DNA from: Myxococcota bacterium
Lineage (GTDB): Bacteria > Myxococcota_A > UBA9160 > SZUA-336
Direction: 5' to 3'
Assembly (NCBI GenBank): GCA_035498015.1
Contig: DATKAO010000176.1
Coordinates: 1 to 34,647 of the forward strand
DNA: 34,647 nt
Of this stretch, positions 29,292 to 34,647 are shown in pieces (position 1 is the stretch's first letter; the number at the start of each line of letters is the position of its first letter). Below the pieces are notes generated by a model. It saw only the letters and a program-made list of their open reading frames with translations, was not told the origin of the DNA and did no database searches. Made by a program: the position numbers and the translations under genes.

Positions 29292-30035
29292 TCAGCGGAT
29301 CGCGGTGTACTCGCAGAACGCGCCCGGGACCACGACCTTGAACTCGGGCTTCGGGAAGCCCGCCTCGCGCAGCGCCGCCACGATCGTCTCCGGCGGCACG
29401 CACTTCTCGACCGTGTCCCAGTAGTAGTCCATGAGCAGCTTCGCCTCGCGGCTGCGCGTCGAGATCAGCGTCATGCCGGGAATCACCTGCTTCCACACGA
29501 AGCGAGTCACGCGGTGGCCCAGCGCCGACTTGGGCACGTGCCCCTCGAGCAGCCACAGCTTCCCGCCCGGCTTCAGCATGCGCCGGTACTCGCGGAACGC
29601 CGCCACCAGGTCGGCCACGTGGCGGAGCGCGATGCCCATGGTCACGAAGTCGAAGAGCTCGCTGCGGAACGGGAGCTGTTCGGCGATCCCGCGCGTGAGC
29701 GGCCCCTGAAATACTTTGCGCGCCTCGCGCAGCATGCCGCGGCTCGGGTCGCAGCCGAACACGCGGCCCTGGGGCCCGACGAGCTTTGCGGCGCCGCGCG
29801 CCACCGCGCCCGTGCCGGTGGCCATGTCGAGCACCTTCATGCCCGGCCGCAGGCCCGCGCGCGCCAGCGAGAAGCGCCGGTACCAGAGACCGCCGTTGAG
29901 GAACAGGGCCTCGACGGTGTTGTAGTGCGGCGCGGTCTTGTCGAACAGCTCGCGCACGAACTTCACGCGCGCGGGGTCCTTCGCCTCGTCGTAGTAGTCG
30001 AGGAGCGGCGTGTGCGGTGCGACGGGTTCGTTCAT
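29292..30035 (-). CDS. UbiE/COQ5-like class I SAM-dependent methyltransferase
   Basis: A 247-residue methyltransferase of the UbiE/MenG family. FDKTAPHYN and LFLNGGLWYRRFSL match the family N-terminus, VLDMATGTGAVARGAAKLV is SAM motif I, and FDFVTMGIALRHVADLVAAFREYRRMLKPGGKLWLLEGH is the post-motif region with GIALRHV in place of the GLRNV of true UbiE. The change leaves the substrate uncertain: quinone head group or another lipid. TACGAT (minus strand 30049-30044) ends 8 nt before the ATG with no ribosome binding site, fitting leaderless transcription. The next gene on the same strand ends 22 bp upstream. Confidence 0.87.
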   Translation of the reverse strand: MNEPVAPHTPLLDYYDEAKDPARVKFVRELFDKTAPHYNTVEALFLNGGLWYRRFSLARAGLRPGMKVLDMATGTGAVARGAAKLVGPQGRVFGCDPSRGMLREARKVFQGPLTRGIAEQLPFRSELFDFVTMGIALRHVADLVAAFREYRRMLKPGGKLWLLEGHVPKSALGHRVTRFVWKQVIPGMTLISTRSREAKLLMDYYWDTVEKCVPPETIVAALREAGFPKPEFKVVVPGAFCEYTAIR

Positions 30036-30043
30036 GGGGCCGG

Positions 30044-30049
30044 ATCGTA
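30044..30049 (-). promoter_or_regulatory. TACGAT -10 box, leaderless-type, of the UbiE-like gene
   Basis: Minus-strand TACGAT ends 8 nt before the ATG at 30035; the spacer CCGGCCCC has no ribosome binding site. It sits in the 22-bp gap after the HCCA-isomerase gene. Confidence 0.5.
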
Positions 30050-30057
30050 GCCGGGGG

Positions 30058-30648
30058 CTAGAGCGCGGCCAACGCCTCTTCCACGAACTCCAGCCGATCG
30101 TTGCCGAAGAACATCTCGCTGCCCACGAACAAGGTGGGCGCGCCGAACGCTCCGCGCGCCACGGCCTCGGCGGTGGAGGCCTTCAAGCGCGCCTTCAGCG
30201 ACTCGCTCGCGGCCGCCGCGAGCAGAGGGGCGGGGTCGAGGCCGGCCTCGGCGATGACACTGCGAAGCACCTCGGTGTCGGACAGGTTGCGCGGCTTGGC
30301 CCAGGCCGCGCGGAACAGCGCGGAGTGGTAGGCGGGGAACACGCCCGCGTCCTGGGCCGCGTACGCCGCGCGCAGGGCGGGCAGCGTCTGCAGCGGGAAG
30401 TGGGGGTTGAACGCGAACTCGATGCCGTAGCGGGTCACCCAACGCCCGATGTCGGTCGGCAGGTACCTCGCGCGCGCGGGCAGGGCGGCGGGCGGCTGGT
30501 TCCCGGTCTCGTGCATCACGCCGCCCAGGAACATGGGCCGGTAGGCGATCTCGGCGCCGGTGCGGCGCGCGATCCCCGGCAGCTGCGTGTCCGCGAGATA
30601 CGAGAACGGACTGGTGTAGTCGAAGAAGAACTCGAGCCGCCCCGGCAT
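30058..30648 (-). CDS. 2-hydroxychromene-2-carboxylate isomerase-like DsbA-family protein
   Basis: A 196-residue DsbA-fold protein of the HCCA isomerase/kappa GST type. MPGRLEFFFDYTSPFSYLADTQLP carries the YTSPFSY active-site motif, where Ser replaces the Cys of DsbA, and VARGAFGAPTLFVGSEMFFGNDRLEFVEE has the family cis-proline block GAPT. HCCA isomerases act in naphthalene degradation with glutathione; relatives act on other aromatics. No ring-cleavage genes lie nearby. ATG at 30648 is preferred because AGGAGG (minus strand 30659-30654) is 5 nt upstream; GTG at 30654 is the alternative. Substrate unknown. Confidence 0.87.
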   Translation of the reverse strand: MPGRLEFFFDYTSPFSYLADTQLPGIARRTGAEIAYRPMFLGGVMHETGNQPPAALPARARYLPTDIGRWVTRYGIEFAFNPHFPLQTLPALRAAYAAQDAGVFPAYHSALFRAAWAKPRNLSDTEVLRSVIAEAGLDPAPLLAAAASESLKARLKASTAEAVARGAFGAPTLFVGSEMFFGNDRLEFVEEALAAL

Positions 30649-30734
30649 GGCCACCTCCTCGGCCGGATGTGTAACGTCCGAAGGCCTGCGGAGTCGAATG
30701 GTTTCACAAGCTGGAGCCGCCGACCGTGCGCAGG

Positions 30735-30740
30735 TACCCT
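30735..30740 (+). promoter_or_regulatory. TACCCT -10 box, leaderless-type, of the Msr gene
   Basis: TACCCT ends 6 nt before the ATG at 30747; the spacer CGTTCG has no ribosome binding site. Confidence 0.5.
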
Positions 30741-30746
30741 CGTTCG

Positions 30747-31787
30747 ATGAAGCTCGTCTGGATCGCTGCGCTGGTCCTGCTGGCCGCGGCAGGCGCGCGC
30801 GCCGACGTGAAAGGAGACCCCTACGTGGACTACAAGAAGCCGTCCGACAAGGAGCTGGCGCAGAAGCTGACCCCCGAGCAGTACGACGTGACTCAGCGCG
30901 AGGGCACCGAGGCGCCGTTCCGCAACGAGTACTGGAACAACCACCAGCCCGGGATCTACGTGGACGTGGTGTCGGGCGAGCCGCTGTTCTCGTCGCTCGA
31001 CAAGTTCGACTCGGGCACCGGCTGGCCGAGCTTCACGAGGCCGCTCGAGACCTCGAACGTCACGACCAAGACCGACCGCAAGCTGTTCTCGGTGCGCACC
31101 GAGGTGCGCTCGAAGCACGCCGACTCACACCTGGGCCACGTGTTCGACGACGGCCCGGCGCCGACCGGCAAGCGCTACTGCATGAACTCCGCGTCGCTGC
31201 GCTTCATTCCGGTGGAAAAGCTCCAGGCGGAGGGCTACGGGCAGTATCTCGCCGGCTTCGAGAAGGCGGGGGTCAAGGTGCGGCCCGCGTCCGACCGGCG
31301 CGAGACGGCGGTGCTGGCCGGCGGCTGCTTCTGGGGCGTGGAGGACCTGCTGCGCGAGCTGAACGGCGTGATCTCGGTCGAGGTCGGCTACACCGGCGGC
31401 AGCGTGCCCAACGCGACCTACGAGCACCACGAGGGTCACGCCGAGGCGGTGAAGATCGTGTACGACCCGGCGCGACTCACTTACGACGAGCTCTTGCGCT
31501 TCTTCTTCCGCATCCACGACCCGACCACGAAGAACCGCCAGGGCAACGACGTCGGCACGTCGTACCGCTCCGCGATCTTCTACGAGAACGACGAGCAGAA
31601 GAAGGTCGCCGAAGAGGTGAAGGCCGAGGTCGAGGCCTCGGGCAAGTGGCGCAAGCCGATCGTGACCGAGATCGTGCAGGCCGGGCCGTGGTGGCGCGCC
31701 GAGGAGTACCACCAGGACTATCTGCAGAAGCACCCCGGCGGCTACACCTGTCACTACGTGCGCGATTTCGACTTCGACAAGAAATGA
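30747..31787 (+). CDS. periplasmic MsrB-MsrA fusion, methionine sulfoxide reductase
   Basis: A 346-residue fusion with a Sec signal ([19 protein letters not shown], cleavage after ARA at 19). Residues about 38-160 are MsrB: GWPSFTRP (92-99) and catalytic Cys145 in [11 protein letters not shown]. Residues about 186-346 are MsrA: GCFWG (Cys194), [14 protein letters not shown] and [11 protein letters not shown]; a C-terminal Cys335 (YTCHY) may be the resolving residue. The MsrB half has only Cys145, no zinc-binding CxxC pairs and no second cysteine, so it is probably a one-cysteine enzyme. The pair repairs R and S methionine sulfoxide in exported proteins. Its TGA overlaps the next ATG (ATGA). 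ATG 30747 follows TACCCT by 6 nt. Confidence 0.93.
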   Translation: MKLVWIAALVLLAAAGARADVKGDPYVDYKKPSDKELAQKLTPEQYDVTQREGTEAPFRNEYWNNHQPGIYVDVVSGEPLFSSLDKFDSGTGWPSFTRPLETSNVTTKTDRKLFSVRTEVRSKHADSHLGHVFDDGPAPTGKRYCMNSASLRFIPVEKLQAEGYGQYLAGFEKAGVKVRPASDRRETAVLAGGCFWGVEDLLRELNGVISVEVGYTGGSVPNATYEHHEGHAEAVKIVYDPARLTYDELLRFFFRIHDPTTKNRQGNDVGTSYRSAIFYENDEQKKVAEEVKAEVEASGKWRKPIVTEIVQAGPWWRAEEYHQDYLQKHPGGYTCHYVRDFDFDKK

Positions 31788-32443
31788 TCGAGCTCAAGCG
31801 CGAGAACGGTGTCGCCACGCTGGCCATGCGCAGCGGCGAGAACCGTTTCAACCCGCCGTTCATCGGCGAGCTCTCGCGCGCGCTCGACGAGGTCGAGGCC
31901 AGCGAGGAGCCGACCGCGCTGGTGCTCACGGGCGACGGGAAGTTCTTCTCGAACGGCCTCGACCTGGCCTGGATGTCGGGCGAGGGGCGCGACCGCGCGG
32001 GCGAGGTGCTGCGCGGCATGCTCGGCATCTTCGCGCGGCTGCTGTCTTCGCCGATCCCCTCGGTCGCGGCGCTGAACGGCCACGCGTTCGCGGGCGGCGC
32101 CATGCTCGCGCTGGCCTGTGACTTCCGGGTCATGCGCAGCGACCGCGGCTTCTTCTGCATTCCCGAGATCGACCTCGGGCTCCCGCTCCACCCCGCGATG
32201 GCGGCGCTGATCCAGGCGCGCCTGCCCAAGCTCACCGCCCACGAGGCCATCGTCACCGGCAAGCGCTACGGCGGAGCCGAGGCGCAGGCGCGCGGCATCG
32301 TCGACGTCGCCGTGCCGGCGGTCGACCTGATGCCGAAGTCGCTCGCGCTGGCCGCGCCGCTCGCGGGCAAGAACCGCGGAGTCATGCAGGCGCACAAACG
32401 GCTGCTGTACGCGGAAACCCTGCGCCTGCTCACCAGCACCTGA
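31784..32443 (+). CDS. enoyl-CoA hydratase/isomerase family protein
   Basis: A 219-residue crotonase-fold protein. It begins [24 protein letters not shown] and contains [18 protein letters not shown] and [41 protein letters not shown], the oxyanion-hole and CoA-binding blocks; the latter resembles delta3,delta2-enoyl-CoA isomerase (PECI) proteins. It is short compared with 255-residue hydratases, lacking part of the C-terminal helices. The ATG overlaps the Msr stop as ATGA, so it is translated from the same mRNA although its chemistry has no obvious link to methionine sulfoxide. The next gene follows after 3 nt. Confidence 0.87.
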   Translation: MIELKRENGVATLAMRSGENRFNPPFIGELSRALDEVEASEEPTALVLTGDGKFFSNGLDLAWMSGEGRDRAGEVLRGMLGIFARLLSSPIPSVAALNGHAFAGGAMLALACDFRVMRSDRGFFCIPEIDLGLPLHPAMAALIQARLPKLTAHEAIVTGKRYGGAEAQARGIVDVAVPAVDLMPKSLALAAPLAGKNRGVMQAHKRLLYAETLRLLTST

Positions 32444-32446
32444 CTC

Positions 32447-32872
32447 ATGATCGGCGTCGAGGAGTTCGTCGAGCGGCTGTGCAGGATCTGCGCGGCTTCG
32501 GGACCGCGGCCATTCCCGCGCGCGCGCCGTGACCGGGAGATCCTGGTCGAGAGCATCCTGCTGGGACTGGACAGCGGCCGGACTTACGAGGAGCGCGAGA
32601 TCAACGCGCGTCTGAAGGCCTGGCTGAGAGACGTTGCGCCCTCGCTCGAGACCGACCACGTGACCTTGCGCCGTCTGCTGGTGGACGTGCACCGGCTCGA
32701 GCGCACCGCCAGCGGCAGCTCCTACCGGGTGGCCTTCTCGTCAAAGATGACTGCTTTCGAGCTCGCGGTGTACGACCTCGACCTCACGGCCACGATCGCC
32801 GCGTATCGCGAGTACGACGAGAAGCGGAGGCGCGAGAAGCGCGCCGCGGCCATCACCTCGAGGAGTGACTGA
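32447..32872 (+). CDS. DUF2087 family protein
   Basis: A 141-residue protein. The block YEEREINARLKAWLRDVAPSLETDHVTLRRLLVDVHRLERTASGSSYRV matches DUF2087, a small winged-helix-like domain often found in ArsR/MarR-type regulators (pattern YTEKEVN..L......D..TLRR.LVD...LERT..G..Y). The N-terminus is helical and the last 25 residues are basic (REYDEKRRREKRAAAITSRSD). It may be a DNA- or RNA-binding regulator. It follows the ECH gene by 3 nt and precedes TrmO by 2 nt, so it is inside the operon; no separate promoter is visible. Confidence 0.78.
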   Translation: MIGVEEFVERLCRICAASGPRPFPRARRDREILVESILLGLDSGRTYEEREINARLKAWLRDVAPSLETDHVTLRRLLVDVHRLERTASGSSYRVAFSSKMTAFELAVYDLDLTATIAAYREYDEKRRREKRAAAITSRSD

Positions 32873-32874
32873 TC

Positions 32875-33330
32875 GTGGAGTTCCAGCTGCGCGCGATCGG
32901 CACGGTGCGCTCGTCCGCGAACGAGAAGGTCGACGAGAACTGGGGTGCGGTGGAGTCTCTGATCGAGATCGAGCCGGAGCTCCGCCCCGGCTTGCGCGGA
33001 CTGGAGCAGTTCTCGCACGTGCTGGTGGTGGCGCTGCTGCACGGCGCCCGGTTCGAGCCGGCGCGGCACCTGGTGCGCCGGCCGCGCGGCCAGGCCGACA
33101 TGCCGGAGCTCGGCATCTTCGCGCAGCGCGCCAAGGACCGGCCGAACCCGCTCGGCATCACGGTCGTGCCGCTCGTCGGCGTGACTCCCGAGGGCGTGCG
33201 CGTGCGCGGGCTCGATGCGATCGACGGCACGCCGATCCTCGACCTGAAGCCCTACTTCCCGCAGTTCGACTCGGCCCCCGGTGCGCGCGTCCCGGAGTGG
33301 GTCGAGAGACTCATGCGCGGATACTTCTGA
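32875..33330 (+). CDS. trmO: TrmO-like tRNA (t6A37-N6)-methyltransferase
   Basis: A 151-residue TsaA/TrmO-type SAM-dependent methyltransferase. MEFQLRAIGTVRSSANEK is the beta-barrel start; GLRGLEQFSHVLVVALLHGARF, ELGIFAQRAKDRPNPLGITVVPLVGV and GLDAIDGTPILDLKPYFPQFD are the family's SAM and tRNA-binding blocks. TrmO methylates N6-threonylcarbamoyladenosine at tRNA position 37. At 151 residues it has the short form, without the C-terminal domain of the E. coli protein. GTG 32875 has GAGGAG (32860-32865) 9 nt upstream. The DUF2087 stop is 2 nt before it. Confidence 0.9.
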   Translation: MEFQLRAIGTVRSSANEKVDENWGAVESLIEIEPELRPGLRGLEQFSHVLVVALLHGARFEPARHLVRRPRGQADMPELGIFAQRAKDRPNPLGITVVPLVGVTPEGVRVRGLDAIDGTPILDLKPYFPQFDSAPGARVPEWVERLMRGYF

Positions 33331-33344
33331 CCCGCGGATCGCGA

Positions 33345-33887
33345 GTGGCGAACTTTCGCCGGCTGGCGGATCGTCTCCACGTGCCTGGAGTGATCCGTCA
33401 CGCGCTCGCGATCGCGGTCCTGCCCATGACCGTCACGATCCTGGTGCCGATCTGGCTCACCCGGCGCTGGCCCACGGACGGCGGCGCGTTCCCTGACTCG
33501 TTCCTCGAGTCGCTCTCGGTCGCGGCGGGGCTGGTGTTTCTCGGGCTGGGCGCGGGGCTCTTCGCCGCCTGCCTGCGCCGCTTCGCCGGCGAAGGCGACG
33601 GCACGCTCGCGCCCTGGGACCCGCCCCGGGTGCTGGTGGTGCGCGGCCCCTACAGATACGTGCGCAATCCGATGATCACGGGCGTGATCGCGGTGCTGCT
33701 GGGCGAGGCGCTGGTGCTGCGCTCGCTGCCGCTGTGCGCCTGGGCGCTGGCCTTCACCGCGCTCAACCTGGTGTACATACCGCTGGTCGAAGAGCCCGAC
33801 CTCGAGCGCCGCTTCGGTGACTCGTACCGGCGCTACTGCGAGCACGTGCCGCGCATCGTGCCGCGTTCCACGCCCTGGAGCGGCTAG
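33345..33887 (+). CDS. isoprenylcysteine carboxyl methyltransferase family protein
   Basis: A 180-residue membrane methyltransferase of the ICMT/PEMT type. Four hydrophobic segments are visible; the catalytic core is LVVRGPYRYVRNPMITGVIAVLLGEAL (SAM-binding PYRYVRNPM) and EEPDLERRFGDSYRRYCEHVPRIVPR. Bacterial members methylate lipids or unidentified thiols or carboxyls. GTG at 33345 has no ribosome binding site; GTG at 33381 (VPGVIRHAL) is an alternative start. It lies 14 bp after trmO. The stop is 1 nt before the next ATG. Confidence 0.87.
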   Translation: MANFRRLADRLHVPGVIRHALAIAVLPMTVTILVPIWLTRRWPTDGGAFPDSFLESLSVAAGLVFLGLGAGLFAACLRRFAGEGDGTLAPWDPPRVLVVRGPYRYVRNPMITGVIAVLLGEALVLRSLPLCAWALAFTALNLVYIPLVEEPDLERRFGDSYRRYCEHVPRIVPRSTPWSG

Positions 33888-33888
33888 C

Positions 33889-34647
33889 ATGAAGGACGAG
33901 ATCCTCGCGCGCGTCGAGCGCGAGCTCGGCGTGCCCGGGTTGGCCGAGAAGCTCGCGACCGAAATCCAGCAGGCCGACCTGCACTCACTTCTGCTCGAGG
34001 TGTTCCGGCGCCGCGCCGCCGGGCGCACGCCCGCCGACCTGGTCGCCGACTGGGCCCGGAACCGCTTCGTGCGCCCGTCGTCCGCCGACCCGCAGGCGCT
34101 GGCGCGCTTCGACGTGGCGGCCTTCGCGGCGCTGCCCGGCGGCTTCGAGCCGATCGAGCTCGGGCCGGTGACTCCGCTGGGCACGAGCTCGGTGCTGGCC
34201 ACGGTGCACCAGGACAAGGTGTTGGCCTCGATCCGCTCCGTGGAGGTGCTGTCCGACGCCACCAACGCGCTCGCGCTCGAGTGCGCGGCGCGCCGGCGCA
34301 AGTCGCCTGCGCCCGTGCACCTGGCGGCGAGTCACCGGCACCTGCGCACGTCGCAGCTCTCGGGGCCGCTGTCGCTCGCGCACTTCCGGCTGTTCGCGCT
34401 GTGCAGCGCGGGCCGTGACTCGCGCGGCGCACCCTTCCACGGCACCGCGCTCGCCACACACCTCGACTTCTACGCGCGCGTCGCTCGCGCCGCGCTCGGG
34501 CCCGACGTGCCGCTGCGCTTCGCGCTCACCGACCTCGCGTCGGACCCGCCGCGCGAGGCCTGGCTGAGTCGGCACCCGGGCGTCGAGGTCGTGTTCGACC
34601 AGTCCCGGGCCTCGGGCCGCGGCTACTACACCGACGTGTGTTTCAAG
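33889..34647 (+). CDS. hypothetical protein, class II aminoacyl-tRNA synthetase-like, 3' truncated
   Basis: ATG 33889 (GGAG at 33877-33880, 8 nt spacing) opens a frame that runs to the window end without a stop, at least 253 codons. It begins MKDEILARVERELGVPG and contains GPVTPLGTSSVLATVHQDKVLASIRSVEVLSDATNALALECAARR, ASHRHLRTSQLSGPLSLAHFRLFALCSAGRDSRG and FDQSRASGRGYYTDVCFK. The RLFALCSAGRDS block recalls motif 2-like arginine regions of class II synthetase folds (HisRS/HisZ type). This is pattern memory and not proven. It lies 1 nt after the ICMT gene, in the same operon as trmO, which fits a tRNA-linked role. Confidence 0.6.
   Translation, partial: MKDEILARVERELGVPGLAEKLATEIQQADLHSLLLEVFRRRAAGRTPADLVADWARNRFVRPSSADPQALARFDVAAFAALPGGFEPIELGPVTPLGTSSVLATVHQDKVLASIRSVEVLSDATNALALECAARRRKSPAPVHLAASHRHLRTSQLSGPLSLAHFRLFALCSAGRDSRGAPFHGTALATHLDFYARVARAALGPDVPLRFALTDLASDPPREAWLSRHPGVEVVFDQSRASGRGYYTDVCFK

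Noticed and set aside
1-34647. tRNA, rRNA, CRISPR arrays, insertion sequences, prophage or defence genes
   Set aside because: No cloverleaf, conserved rRNA, regular spaced repeats, transposase or integrase motifs were seen; the region looks like ordinary chromosome despite its variety.

Overview
The window is a dense, roughly 70% GC (judged by eye) chromosomal segment with about 40 genes on both strands, very short intergenic gaps and no sign of tRNA, rRNA, CRISPR, insertion sequence or phage. Lipoprotein and Sec signals, a PEP-CTERM protein, a sigma-54 dependent activator, an ECF sigma factor with TPR tail, two LLM flavin/F420-type oxidoreductases, a PhyH dioxygenase and an HpnO-like aminotransferase suggest a Gram-negative, high-GC lineage of the old deltaproteobacterial/Myxococcota/Binatota type. 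That placement is inference; no marker gene is present.

Layout. 1-5340: end of a cyclase-family hydrolase, then an ECF42-type sigma factor, a DUF1971 cupin, an opposing class III aminotransferase, and two tandem YCII/DGPF proteins. The sigma gene and the DGPF operon share the same upstream element (CGTCGT-N17-CGTCGTAC). 5448-10938: small secreted and hypothetical proteins, an MFS transporter, an SDR, an aldose-epimerase-like protein and an LLM oxidoreductase. 10987-15031: an RNA repair locus, rtcA-rtcB on the minus strand and divergent rtcR on the plus strand. Between them lie a near-consensus sigma-54 promoter, an 18-bp dyad that may be the RtcR site, and a perfect 14-bp stem-loop in the rtcBA leader. 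15028-21337: a VOC-YCII fusion, CorA, PhyH dioxygenase, a TMTC-like TPR membrane protein coupled to an LLM oxidoreductase, and a membrane-anchored hypothetical.

21365-30648: a GNAT acetyltransferase broken by an in-frame TGA, a PEP-CTERM protein, a DHA2 drug exporter, two lipoproteins, an SDR facing an APH(6)-type kinase across 23 bp, an MDR oxidoreductase, a UbiE-like methyltransferase and an HCCA-isomerase-like DsbA-fold protein. 30747-34647: a tightly packed plus-strand run: periplasmic MsrB-MsrA fusion, enoyl-CoA hydratase family protein, DUF2087 protein, TrmO-like tRNA methyltransferase, isoprenylcysteine methyltransferase family protein and a truncated protein that looks class II aaRS-like.

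Window-wide signals: (1) many genes start 6-8 nt after a TANNNT box with no ribosome binding site, suggesting widespread leaderless transcription; (2) three genes appear to start with CTG, two of them in a CTGA overlap with the previous stop; (3) the heptamer GAGTCAC/GTGACTC occurs about 35 times, in all reading frames and both orientations, far above what composition predicts. The rtc control region and the ECF42/DGPF promoter pair are the most directly testable local findings; the heptamer is the least explained.
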